DNA of 58,534 nucleotides from positions 1 to 58,534 of the forward strand of contig CACYTF010000010.1 in the NCBI GenBank assembly GCA_902777335.1, in the 5' to 3' direction. The translations under genes were made by a program, and so were the position numbers. This document shows positions 43,261 through 49,898 of the stretch, one piece after another. This DNA is from an uncultured Eubacteriales bacterium. Lineage in GTDB: Bacteria; Bacillota; Clostridia; Christensenellales; Aristaeellaceae. Below the pieces are notes generated by a model. It searched no databases. It was not told the origin of the DNA and was given only the letters and a program-made list of their open reading frames with translations. The first letter of the stretch is position 1; each line of letters begins with the position of its first letter.

Positions 43261-44347
43261 TGCTTGCGATCCCTCCCTCTTCAAAGCGGAGCAGCCGCCG
43301 GTAGCGCAGCTTCTCCGGCACGCGCTTCAGGGCGCACACGCTGCCGCCGGAGCCGGTGAGCTTCTGTATGGCCAGCGACAGCGCGGCGGCGTCGGCGCTG
43401 TCGTCGTAGAGCAGCACCGTGTCCACGTCGTAGGGGCGCTGGCCGCCCGAGAGCCGCTCCAGCAGGTCGGTGTAGATGGCGAAGCCCACGGCCCGGGAGG
43501 CGTGGCCCATGCGCCGCATGAGCTTGTCGTACTGGCCGCCGGAGAGCACGGAGCTGGGAATGCCGTCGATGTAGCCCATGAACACGATGCCGTTGTAGTA
43601 GTTCATGTCGTTGACGATGGAGAAATCCACGTTCACGCCCTCGCAGCCGGTGGCGCTCAGCACGGCGGCCACCCGCTCAAGCTCGGCGAGCGCTTCCCGC
43701 GCGGGGCCGTCGGCGCACCAGGGCCGCATCGACTCGATCACATCCCGGGCGGGGCCGCGGGCGGCGATCATGGCGCAGATGGCGTCCGTATTTTGGCCCG
43801 GGCACAGCTTGCGCACGCCGTCGGCGTTCTTTTCCGCGACGCAGCGCAGCACCTGCTCCCGGACCTCGCCCTCCGGCTGAAGCGCGTCCACCAGCGCCGA
43901 GACCACGCCCATGTGGGAAAGGTCCAGCACATAATGCGGGTCGATGAGCTTCAGGCTCTGGGCCGCCAGAGAAATGACCTCGCACAGGTTGTACAGGTCC
44001 ACGTCGCCGATGCACTCCAGGCCCGTCTGCATGATCTCCTTGAAGGAACGGGTGCTGCCGGAGATGCGGTACACGTTTTCGCTGTAGTACAGCTTCTGCA
44101 CGTCGCCGGGGGCGTGGCGGGTGTTCTTGATGATCGACAGCGTCACGTCCGGCTTCAGCGCCATCAGGCGGCCGTCGGTGTCGGTGAAGGTGATCACGCC
44201 GTCGGAGATCAGAAAGTCTTTGTTGCGGGCGTACAGGTCGTACTCCTCGAACTTGCTCATCTTGAACTGGCTGTAGCCGTACTTCTGGTACAGGCCCCGC
44301 AGCGCGAACAGCACGCGCTCCTCGGGCTTCAACGGATACTCTGTCAT
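43253..44347 (-). CDS. hisZ: ATP phosphoribosyltransferase regulatory subunit
   Basis: A 364-residue relative of histidyl-tRNA synthetase without the anticodon domain. It shows class II synthetase-like segments: LKPDVTLSIIKNTR near 64, YYSENVYR near 86, QTGLECIG near 105, and a C-terminal VLSGGQYDKLMRRMG near 270. It forms the octamer with short HisG and senses histidine. It is the first gene of the operon, with GGAGG about 13 nt before the ATG. Confidence 0.93.
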   Translation of the reverse strand: MTEYPLKPEERVLFALRGLYQKYGYSQFKMSKFEEYDLYARNKDFLISDGVITFTDTDGRLMALKPDVTLSIIKNTRHAPGDVQKLYYSENVYRISGSTRSFKEIMQTGLECIGDVDLYNLCEVISLAAQSLKLIDPHYVLDLSHMGVVSALVDALQPEGEVREQVLRCVAEKNADGVRKLCPGQNTDAICAMIAARGPARDVIESMRPWCADGPAREALAELERVAAVLSATGCEGVNVDFSIVNDMNYYNGIVFMGYIDGIPSSVLSGGQYDKLMRRMGHASRAVGFAIYTDLLERLSGGQRPYDVDTVLLYDDSADAAALSLAIQKLTGSGGSVCALKRVPEKLRYRRLLRFEEGGIASNA

Positions 44348-44383
44348 AGGGCCGCAAGACCTCCGTGTTCAGAATGCTTTATT

Positions 44384-44412
44384 ACAATAGCACGTTAGCA
44401 TGGTAAAGTCAA
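44384..44412 (-). promoter_or_regulatory. hisZp: promoter of the his operon
   Basis: Minus strand TTGACT (44407-44412), 17-bp spacer, TATTGT (44384-44389). The leader is only about 30 nt, too short for a T-box or a leader-peptide attenuator, so control at this promoter or by HisZ feedback is more likely. Confidence 0.75.
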
Positions 44413-44423
44413 GCAAGCGCAGG

Positions 44424-44475
44424 TTAAGATTCAATACCCAATGGGCAGAGATGCCCATTGGGTATTGAATCTTAA
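44424..44475. terminator. 24-bp perfect hairpin between the SPFH gene and the his promoter
   Basis: Positions 44424-44447 pair without mismatch with 44452-44475 around a GAGA loop. It starts 13 bp after the SPFH gene stop codon and ends 12 bp before the his -35, so it isolates the two transcripts. Confidence 0.8.
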
Positions 44476-44487
44476 TGTCCGAAGACC

Positions 44488-45393
44488 TCAGCCCTCGCCG
44501 CCCTCAGTGGCGCTGCCGCCGGTCGCGTTCAGTATGTCGCCCAGCTCCATGATGCCCACGGCGTCGCTGCCGACCACGGCGGGGAGCTTGCCGTCCCAGT
44601 TCTCGGCGATGGTGTTTCGGATGGTGTAATCGGTCAGGTTTTCGTTGATGGACTGCAGCCGGAACGCCTCGGCCTCGGCGGCCAGCTTCACGGCGTTGGC
44701 CTTGGCCTCGGCCTCGATGCGCACCTTCTCGGCGTCCGCCTCCGCCTTCTTGATGGCCACCTGCTTCTCGCGCTCGGCCTGGGCGATGGCGGTCTCGTTC
44801 TCGGTGGCGGCCTTTTTCTTCACCTGCTCGGCCACCTGCTTGGCCTCGACGGCGTTGATGAAGTCCTCGGAGAAGTCGAAGTCCAGTATGTTGAAGTCGG
44901 TGACGGTGATGCCCATGTCGGTCAGCTTCGCGTCCAGCTCGTCGCGCATCTTGTCCGACGATTCGGCGCGCTTGGAGATCAGCTCCTCGGCGGTGTACTG
45001 GGCGGACACGCTCTTGAGCACCTCGTGGGTCGCCGGGATGATGATGTTCTGTTCATAGCCGGTGCCGTGGGTCTTGTACACCGAGAAGGACATCTCCGGG
45101 CGCAGCCGGTAGTTCACCGCCAGCTTGGCGGATACGGTCTGTATGTCCTTGGAGAAGGCCTCGGTGTTCAGCTCCAGCTTCTGGACCCGGTTGTCCAGCG
45201 ACACGATCTCCTGGATGAAGGGCAGGTGGAAGTGCAGGCCTTCAGACAGCGTGGAACCGTCCTGCACCCGGCCGAAGGTGACCATGATGCCGGTGGAGCC
45301 CACGGGCACCCGGGTGAAGCTGTTGGCCAGCAGCGCCAGCAGCGCCACGATGACGATGGCGACGATCGCGCCGTGCTTTGCGATGTTCTTCAT
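44488..45393 (-). CDS. SPFH/band-7 (prohibitin-like) membrane protein
   Basis: A 301-residue protein. A single N-terminal membrane segment (about 7-25) is followed by the SPFH domain (about 25-195, RVPVGSTGIMVTFGRVQ) and a long Glu/Ala/Lys coiled coil (about 190-255), typical of prohibitin/HflC/stomatin relatives. The start at 45393 has AGGAGG 8 nt upstream; a longer frame lacks support. Such proteins form oligomeric cages on membrane microdomains and guard proteases or cell-wall enzymes. No FtsH or NfeD partner is adjacent. Confidence 0.88.
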   Translation of the reverse strand: MKNIAKHGAIVAIVIVALLALLANSFTRVPVGSTGIMVTFGRVQDGSTLSEGLHFHLPFIQEIVSLDNRVQKLELNTEAFSKDIQTVSAKLAVNYRLRPEMSFSVYKTHGTGYEQNIIIPATHEVLKSVSAQYTAEELISKRAESSDKMRDELDAKLTDMGITVTDFNILDFDFSEDFINAVEAKQVAEQVKKKAATENETAIAQAEREKQVAIKKAEADAEKVRIEAEAKANAVKLAAEAEAFRLQSINENLTDYTIRNTIAENWDGKLPAVVGSDAVGIMELGDILNATGGSATEGGEG

Positions 45394-45482
45394 TTGTAAG
45401 ACCTCCTGTCTGTGGCGATTCATTGTGTTTCGGGAAACTCGCCGCTGGGGGAAACGCCTGCGCGTCCGTCGGCGATGATTTT

Positions 45483-45491
45483 ATTATAGCA
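45483..45491 (-). promoter_or_regulatory. extended -10 promoter of the SPFH gene
   Basis: Minus strand TGC directly before TATAAT gives an extended -10 element. No good -35 is seen at the expected distance. Confidence 0.5.
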
Positions 45492-45578
45492 GGGCGCGGG
45501 GGAAAGGGAAGGGGAAGGCCCCACAATGTCCCCGGCGCGATCCAAGATGTCGCGAACGCGCGCCGTAATGACAACGAA

Positions 45579-45603
45579 CGGCTCCGGATTGCCTCCGGAG
45601 CCG
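45579..45603 (-). terminator. terminator hairpin of the PT-repeat protein gene
   Basis: CGGCTCCGGA (45579-45588) and TCCGGAGCCG (45594-45603) form a 10-bp stem with a 5-nt loop, 17 bp after the stop codon on the minus strand. Only a weak T-rich run follows. Confidence 0.65.
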
Positions 45604-45619
45604 CGCGGTTCAATGGGGT

Positions 45620-46483
45620 TTATTCGAAGTCCACGGCGGTGACCGGGGTGATGACCTTGCCGTCCAGCACGTTGAAGCTGATGTCACCGCTGAAGGGATA
45701 GTACTTGTACGCGACGTTCTTCTCGCCGCCGGGCACGTAGCTGATCACCAGGGACAGCGAGTAGATGCCCTCCTGATACTGGCTGACGTCCAGGTAGAGC
45801 TCGAAGTCGCTGGAGGTGGCGTTCTGGCAGAGCGCGTCGGTGTGGGGCAGCCCGGAGGCGCCCGCCTGCAGCGTCAGCGGGTAGGCGATCTTCTGGCCGG
45901 AGGTCACCTGGGTCACCACCAGCCAGCTCCTGGCCTGCGCGCCGTCGAAGGAGCCTTCGTTGACGTAGCCGTAGCCGGCGATGTACATCAGCCGGTTGTC
46001 GTCCGCGGGGGAGACCTCGCACTTGGTGATGCCGATCATGCCGTTGTCGGAGGCCAGCGCCGGCAGCGTGGGCACGTTGGTGATCGGCGCGGCGACCTTG
46101 TCCGCCGGGAACGCGGTGGGCTCGGGGGTGGGCTCCGGCGTCGGCTCGGGCGTGGGCTCGGGGGTGGGCTCCGGCGTGGGCTCGGGGGTCGGCTCCTCGG
46201 TGGCTTCCACGGTCAGGTCCACCTCGTCCTCGGGCGGCGCGATGGGTTCGCCCTCGCCGTCGCTCTCAGGCAGCCCTTCCTCCGGGTTGCCGGCAAAGGC
46301 CTCGGTTTCCGTGCCCTCGACGTAGGGCCGAATGGTGGTGTTCGGATCCAGCTGGTCGGAATAGTCCAGCTTGGCCAGCGCAAACCATATGACGACCAGT
46401 ATGATCATCAGTATAATCAGACCAATGATGAAGTACAGCACTGCAAGGCCCTTGGCCTCGCGCTTGCGACCCTTCTTAAGCAT
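45620..46483 (-). CDS. membrane-anchored protein with Thr-Pro-Glu-Pro repeats
   Basis: A 287-residue protein. A basic N-terminus (LKKGRKREAKG) and one membrane helix (about 16-37) anchor it with the rest outside. Residues about 95-122 hold six TPEP units, a stiff wall-spanning spacer. The last 160 residues form a beta-rich domain (TKCEVSPADDNRLMYIAGYGYV) that I do not recognise. The start MLKKG has GGAGGG 7 nt upstream. It is transcribed towards the SPFH gene but a hairpin stands between them. Function unknown. Confidence 0.75.
   Translation of the reverse strand: MLKKGRKREAKGLAVLYFIIGLIILMIILVVIWFALAKLDYSDQLDPNTTIRPYVEGTETEAFAGNPEEGLPESDGEGEPIAPPEDEVDLTVEATEEPTPEPTPEPTPEPTPEPTPEPTPEPTAFPADKVAAPITNVPTLPALASDNGMIGITKCEVSPADDNRLMYIAGYGYVNEGSFDGAQARSWLVVTQVTSGQKIAYPLTLQAGASGLPHTDALCQNATSSDFELYLDVSQYQEGIYSLSLVISYVPGGEKNVAYKYYPFSGDISFNVLDGKVITPVTAVDFE
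46100..46190 (-). repeat. coding minisatellite for the TPEP repeats
   Basis: Six 12-bp units encode Thr-Pro-Glu-Pro; on the plus strand they read as CGGGGGTGGGCT and close variants. Repeat number is likely to vary between strains by slippage. Confidence 0.7.
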
Positions 46484-46540
46484 GCTCAGTCCCTCCACAT
46501 TCTCATGTAAAACAATAGGCAGACTCCATAGCTACCGTAT

Positions 46541-46570
46541 ATCATAAGACAATTCCGATGAAGCTGTCAA
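46541..46570 (-). promoter_or_regulatory. promoter of the PT-repeat protein gene
   Basis: Minus strand TTGACA (46565-46570), 18-bp spacer, TATGAT (46541-46546). Confidence 0.65.
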
Positions 46571-47008
46571 TCCATATCGAAAAAAAGTAGAAATTTTGTT
46601 ACAACGTCTAAATTAAGGCGAATAGTCTTAAAATACAATATCTTTCACCGAATAGAGCTAAATAATCATAGTGGTTATGAAATATGATTAGGGAAAAGTT
46701 AGGGAAAATTGTGCTTGTTCTCTACCTGACTATATGTTAAATATAGAATGATAATGCGTGTATTATTTGTAAGTATGACAGTATGACAGTTTTGCAGAGG
46801 TTCATCTATAGGGGAAGTCGATACTGTCACGATTATGAAGGTTCTTGCCTCTGGATACTGTAGGATTGGGCGTAAACCTATGACAGTATGACAGTTTACA
46901 CGATAAAAACAGTTTCCGTAATAGAAAAAGCTGGTTTTCGTCCCTGCGTGGGTCCTGGTGCAAGATGTGGTCCGGGTTGCCGGGGCCAGCACCAGCACGA
47001 ACGAGACG
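46571..47008. other. AT-rich non-coding stretch, likely foreign DNA
   Basis: From 46571 to about 46960 the base composition drops far below that of the GC-rich surroundings. No frame with a ribosome site or known motif is present. It contains a 19-bp direct repeat (46774-46792 and 46879-46897) and inverted copies of its core. It may be a phage or element remnant lying to the left of the toxin-antitoxin locus. Confidence 0.55.
46774..46897. repeat. pair of 19-bp direct repeats built from a doubled TATGACAG core
   Basis: TATGACAGTATGACAGTTT occurs exactly at 46774-46792 and 46879-46897, so the 8-bp core TATGACAG appears four times. An inverted copy of the core, ATACTGTCA, lies between the two near 46822. 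The arrangement resembles iterons or protein-binding sites. Confidence 0.6.
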
Positions 47009-47038
47009 TTGACGGTGCGGCATTGGTTATGGTACAAT
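47009..47038 (+). promoter_or_regulatory. promoter of the toxin mRNA
   Basis: TTGACG (47009-47014), 18-bp spacer, TACAAT (47033-47038). The predicted transcript begins near 47045 and ends at the terminator at 47312-47318, about 270 nt. Confidence 0.7.
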
Positions 47039-47041
47039 GAT

Positions 47042-47095
47042 GGCGCTGGACAATGTTCCCGGAAGCGCCCCCGCTAAATACATAGGCGGGGGGTG
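47042..47095 (+). promoter_or_regulatory. toxin mRNA leader with sequestered Shine-Dalgarno
   Basis: Two hairpins fill the leader. GGCGCT (47042-47047) pairs with AGCGCC (47064-47069), and CCCCCGC (47068-47074) pairs with GCGGGGG (47086-47092). The second buries the GGGGGG ribosome site of the small gene at 47101, so translation should be low until the leader is processed or refolded, as known for type I toxin mRNAs. The two stems share 47068-47069, so they may alternate. Confidence 0.6.
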
Positions 47096-47100
47096 ATAGC

Positions 47101-47184
47101 ATGACGAACACTGATTTGTTCTTTGCTCTGATTGCTGTTGCAAGTCTCGCGCTTACGATTTACTTCGGTTCGCATAGTAGATAA
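47101..47184 (+). CDS. 27-residue hydrophobic peptide, putative type I toxin
   Basis: The frame encodes MTNTDLFFALIAVASLALTI followed by YFGSHSR. A short polar start, one membrane-spanning helix (about residues 5-22) and a short basic tail resemble the holin-like/Fst/TxpA group of type I toxins, which damage the membrane. A GGGGGGTG ribosome site lies before the ATG but is folded into a hairpin. The gene has its own promoter and terminator, and an antisense RNA is encoded in its 3' untranslated region. No homology search was possible, so the assignment rests on this layout. It lies in a foreign island beside an IS66 relic. Confidence 0.7.
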   Translation: MTNTDLFFALIAVASLALTIYFGSHSR

Positions 47185-47219
47185 AAAAGGCTCCCGGGTA
47201 ATTGCACTTACTCGGGAGC
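47183..47219 (-). terminator. terminator of the antisense RNA
   Basis: A 12-position stem (47190-47201 with 47208-47219) with loop TTGCAC is followed on the minus strand by six T residues that overlap the toxin stop codon. Confidence 0.8.
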
Positions 47220-47266
47220 TGCTTTCCCATAGGTGACACTATGGCGGGGGTGTTTCCCCTGTAGCA
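47183..47266 (-). ncRNA. antisense RNA, putative antitoxin of the type I system
   Basis: A consensus promoter at 47272-47300 predicts a start near 47266. The RNA would run to the terminator at 47183-47219, about 83 nt. It is fully complementary to the 3' untranslated region of the toxin mRNA. It also contains CACCCCCGCC, which can pair with the toxin Shine-Dalgarno region because GGCGGGGGTG at 47243-47252 is nearly repeated at 47085-47095. CATAGG is repeated too (47081-47086 and 47228-47233). This two-site pairing is the arrangement known from the Fst/par system. No protein is encoded. Confidence 0.7.
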
Positions 47267-47271
47267 AGTCC

Positions 47272-47300
47272 ATTGTACAGCATTGGCGGCGGGTTGTCAA
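47272..47300 (-). promoter_or_regulatory. antisense RNA promoter
   Basis: Minus strand TTGACA (47295-47300), 17-bp spacer, TACAAT (47272-47277): near-perfect consensus. Its -35 lies inside the loop of the toxin mRNA terminator hairpin. Confidence 0.78.
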
Positions 47301-47318
47301 GACTTGCCGCCTTTTTTT
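47285..47318 (+). terminator. terminator of the toxin mRNA
   Basis: GGCGGCGGGT (47285-47294) pairs with ACTTGCCGCC (47302-47311), with two G-T pairs, and seven T residues follow (47312-47318). Confidence 0.85.
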
Positions 47319-47348
47319 CTGGGTAGTGGCTTCCCGTGGTGTTACTAC

Positions 47349-48052
47349 TCAGTGTTCCCGTTTGAGAGGAACAGCGGCACGTGAACAGCACTCAGGCGAA
47401 CAGGGGAGCACCTGAGAGAAGTGTTCCTCTATGACTTGCCGTGCTTTAATGCTGCCCTTGTGCACTTCCATCAGCCAGTTCGATATGGTGCCTTCCGACA
47501 GCTTTACAATGTTCCCCGTTAATGCACTGATCAATTCCACTATCCGGTTCATGGACTGTACTCCCTGTCCATATAACACCATTGCAGCGCCTTTATGTTC
47601 TCGCCATATGTCACTTCATTCTTATACGCATCCGGTATCCGCACCCGCCCGTCCTCATCGGCATAGAACCGCTTTATGATCGGTTTTACGTTCATCGGCA
47701 GGTCTATTATCAGTCGGTCTTTATACTTCTCGTTCCTGACCCCGATTTCGTCTGTTTCTATCTTGATTCCCTTTTCTTCAAGCTTCCTCTTCACATCGGC
47801 CATTCGCAACGTTTGCCCTTTATGCCCGGTCTGCCCTCCGGTTTTCTTCCCCGTATGACTGCGACCATTGTATTGATTCACTGCTTTCCCTGGCTTCTGG
47901 TCTGTAGATGGAGGCATTGAACTGTTGTGGCTGTCATTGCTATCGTTGCTCTTCAGCCGCGCTACCTCTGCTTTTAGTTTTGTATTCTCTTCACGCAGTT
48001 TTGTGTTCTCTTCCTTCAACGCAGTGATTTCTGCTCTGTGCTCCTCTCGCAT
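47349..48052 (-). pseudogene. decayed IS66-family transposase
   Basis: Two frames on the minus strand together give the N-terminal 240 residues of an IS66 TnpC. The first (48052 down to 47549) has the leucine-zipper-like start KEENTKLREENTKLKAEVARL, the SSMPPSTDQKP segment and GKKTGGQTGHKGQTLRM. The second (47582 down to 47349) continues with MVLYGQGVQSMNRIVELIS and LSEGTISNWLMEV. A frameshift lies near 47560-47580, and the protein stops after about half its usual length, so the DDE catalytic core is missing. Base composition is lower in GC than the host genes. It cannot move by itself. Confidence 0.85.
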
Positions 48053-48236
48053 TTGCCGGAACTCTTCTTGGCTCTACATAGGGGGCACTTTATCCTTTTG
48101 GAATTTTGTGTTAAGTCGTTAATTCTCTGTTGTTTCGCTGATCTTTCAATATATTACACTTCCTGCTTGTTCTGTTTTATCCCTGCCTTCGTCTCTCATT
48201 GTCATCTTTGCTCTGATCGGATACACTGAGTAGTAA
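48053..48236. other. non-coding AT-rich flank of the IS66 relic
   Basis: No gene or RNA motif is seen. An in-frame TAG just upstream of the transposase start limits extension of that frame. The right boundary of the foreign segment probably lies near 48236, where GC-rich rhamnosidase sequence begins. Confidence 0.5.
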
Positions 48237-48347
48237 CGGAAAACCGTTTTCACCATTGCCGTGCCCGCCAACTGCGAGGCGCTGGTCAGGCTTCCGGATG
48301 GCAGCGAGCACATGCAGAAACCGGGGATTGTGACCTATTCGATCTGA
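48237..48347 (+). pseudogene. 3' remnant of an alpha-L-rhamnosidase (GH78) gene
   Basis: The last 36 codons of a larger gene survive, ending at TGA 48345-48347. The translation contains KTVFTIAVPANCEALVRLPD and PGIVTYSI, which matches the C-terminal beta domain of GH78 rhamnosidases, where a VPANxxAxVxLP strand pattern is conserved. A TAA stands directly before it, and no start or upstream part is present. The fragment is 94 bp before rhaA, so an intact enzyme releasing rhamnose once stood before the isomerase that uses it. Loss was probably caused by insertion of the adjacent island. Confidence 0.65.
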
Positions 48348-48380
48348 CAGGTGGAACAAGGTGAATAGTATCCCAAGGAA

Positions 48381-48409
48381 GTGACCGAACTGGACATATG
48401 ATGTATAAT
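48381..48409 (+). promoter_or_regulatory. promoter of rhaA
   Basis: GTGACC (48381-48386), 17-bp spacer, TATAAT (48404-48409). It lies between the rhamnosidase remnant and rhaA, so rhaA keeps its own start even though the upstream gene is lost. Confidence 0.65.
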
Positions 48410-48441
48410 GGATATGAGCATTCGAACGGAGGTTGAAACGC

Positions 48442-49698
48442 ATGAGTTACGAGGAAGCAAGAAAACGCTACGCGGCCCTGGGGGTCGATACCGACGCGGC
48501 CATCGAAAGGCTGAAGAAGGTGCCCGTCAGCCTGCACTGCTGGCAGGGCGACGACGTGCGCGGCTTTGACACCGACCCAAACAAGCCCCTCACCGGCGGC
48601 ATACAGACCACCGGCAACTATCCCGGCCGCGCCCGAAACCCCGAGGAGCTGATGGCGGACATCGACGTGGTGCTGTCGCTGATCCCCGGCACGCCCAAGA
48701 TGAACCTCCACGCCAGCTACGCCGTCTTTGAAGACGGCGAATGGGCGGACCGGGACAGGCTGGAGCCCCGGCACTTTAAAAGGTGGGTGGACTTCTGTAA
48801 GGCCCGCGGCCTGGGCTGCGACTTCAACCCCACCTTCTTCTCCCATCCCAGGTGCGACCCGCAGACCCTTTCTTCCACGAATGAACAGACCCGAAGGTTC
48901 TGGATCGACCACGGCAAAGCCTGCATCCGCATATCCAATTACCTGGCCGAGGAACTGGACCAGCCCTGCGTGATGAACATATGGACCGGCGACGGCTTCA
49001 AGGACATCCCCGCCGACCGCATGGGTCCCCGGGCGCGCTACCGGGAGAGCATCGACGCGATACTCTCCGAGCCCTACGACTTCAAAAAGGTCAAGCCCTG
49101 CATCGAGAGCAAGGTGTTCGGCATCGGCGTGGAGGCCTACACCGTGGGCAGCGCGGAGTTCGCCCTTTCCTACGCCGCCATGAACAGGGACAGGTGCATC
49201 CCGCTGATGGACAACGGCCACTACCATCCCACCGAGGTGGTTTCCGACAAGATCCCCGCGCTGCTGGCCTTCTTCCCGGAGATCGCCCTGCACATCACCC
49301 GCCCCATCCGCTGGGACAGCGACCATGTGGTGCTCTTTGACGACGAGACGCGGGAGATCGCCCGGGAGATCGTGCGCTGCGGCGGCCTGGACGGGCGCGT
49401 GAACATCGCCCTGGACTACTTCGACGCCAGCATCAACCGCATTTCCGCCTGGGTCACCGGCTATCGCAACGTGCAAAAGGCCCTGCTGTTCGCACTGCTG
49501 CAGCCCAATGAAGCGCTGAAAGCCATGCAGGACAGGGGCCAGTTCACAAAGCTGATGGTCGCGCAGGAGGAACTCAAGACCATGCCCTTCGGGGAGGTCT
49601 GGGACGAATACTGCCGCCGCTGCGAAAGGCCCGCAGACGGGGCCTGGTATGGGCAGGTGGAACAATACGGGAAGAAGGTGCTGGCAAGCCGCGCGTGA
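48442..49698 (+). CDS. rhaA: L-rhamnose isomerase
   Basis: A 418-residue metal-dependent isomerase that turns L-rhamnose into L-rhamnulose. Diagnostic segments are SLHCWQGDDVRGFD near 32, GGIQTTGNYPGRAR near 52, LGCDFNPTFFSHP near 130, ESKVFGIGVEAYTVGS near 222, the metal ligands in DNGHYHPTEVVSDKI near 258 and WDSDHVVLFDDE near 293, and ALDYFDASINRI near 325. ATG 48442 has GGAGG 9 nt upstream. No rhaB, rhaD or regulator is adjacent; the only neighbour of the pathway is the rhamnosidase remnant. Confidence 0.95.
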   Translation: MSYEEARKRYAALGVDTDAAIERLKKVPVSLHCWQGDDVRGFDTDPNKPLTGGIQTTGNYPGRARNPEELMADIDVVLSLIPGTPKMNLHASYAVFEDGEWADRDRLEPRHFKRWVDFCKARGLGCDFNPTFFSHPRCDPQTLSSTNEQTRRFWIDHGKACIRISNYLAEELDQPCVMNIWTGDGFKDIPADRMGPRARYRESIDAILSEPYDFKKVKPCIESKVFGIGVEAYTVGSAEFALSYAAMNRDRCIPLMDNGHYHPTEVVSDKIPALLAFFPEIALHITRPIRWDSDHVVLFDDETREIAREIVRCGGLDGRVNIALDYFDASINRISAWVTGYRNVQKALLFALLQPNEALKAMQDRGQFTKLMVAQEELKTMPFGEVWDEYCRRCERPADGAWYGQVEQYGKKVLASRA

Positions 49699-49737
49699 AC
49701 CGCGTCCTTAGAGCGCATTTCCGATCTGAATATTCTA

Positions 49738-49766
49738 TTGAAATGAAGCGCGCGATGTGCTATAAT
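49738..49766 (+). promoter_or_regulatory. promoter of the GGDEF/EAL gene
   Basis: TTGAAA (49738-49743), 17-bp spacer, TATAAT (49761-49766). The implied start near 49773 leaves a leader of about 125 nt. Confidence 0.75.
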
Positions 49767-49772
49767 CTTCCA

Positions 49773-49898
49773 AATTAAACATGGACCTGACGTGGCACGG
49801 CAAAGTCACGTCAGGTTTTGCCGCGCCGTGGGGCGCACGGGAAATACAGAAACCGGTTTCACCGCCGGCGCGATTCGTGGAGAGGGGGGCAGACGCGT
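49773..49898 (+). ncRNA. structured leader with possible terminator/antiterminator switch
   Basis: A hairpin, ACCTGACGTG (49785-49794) with CACGTCAGGT (49807-49816), extended inwards by two more pairs, is followed by TTTT and looks like a short terminator inside the leader. Its loop and top (49794-49804) are complementary, with one mismatch in 11, to 49817-49827, which includes the T tract. The two folds exclude each other. Downstream are CCGTG/CACGG (49826-49840) and the palindrome GAAACCGGTTTC (49849-49860). It does not match the consensus of the known c-di-GMP riboswitches. Function as a switch is inferred. Confidence 0.45.

Noticed and set aside
44348..44423. A T-box or leader-peptide attenuator for the his operon
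   Set aside because: The promoter leaves about 30 nt of leader, without a histidine-rich peptide or T-box sequence.
46100..46190. A CRISPR array
   Set aside because: The short regular units are coding TPEP repeats without spacers. No other regular repeat-spacer pattern was seen in the window.
46699..47037. A 112-codon minus-strand frame in the AT-rich region
   Set aside because: It has no ribosome site or recognisable motif, and its repeated NCHTVI segments arise from the direct repeats.
48177..48443. An 88-codon minus-strand frame across the IS66 flank and rhaA promoter
   Set aside because: It runs through the rhamnosidase remnant and the rhaA promoter in antisense, with no start signal or motif.
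48442..49698. Mannonate dehydratase (UxuA) as the product
   Set aside because: The HCWQGDDV, GGIQTTGNYPG, HPTEVVSDKI and WDSDHVV segments are those of L-rhamnose isomerase.
49773..49898. A c-di-GMP riboswitch (GEMM-I or GEMM-II) before the GGDEF/EAL gene
   Set aside because: The CACGGCAAAG stretch recalls parts of GEMM-I, but the second helix, tetraloop and receptor are absent and the order of boxes is wrong.
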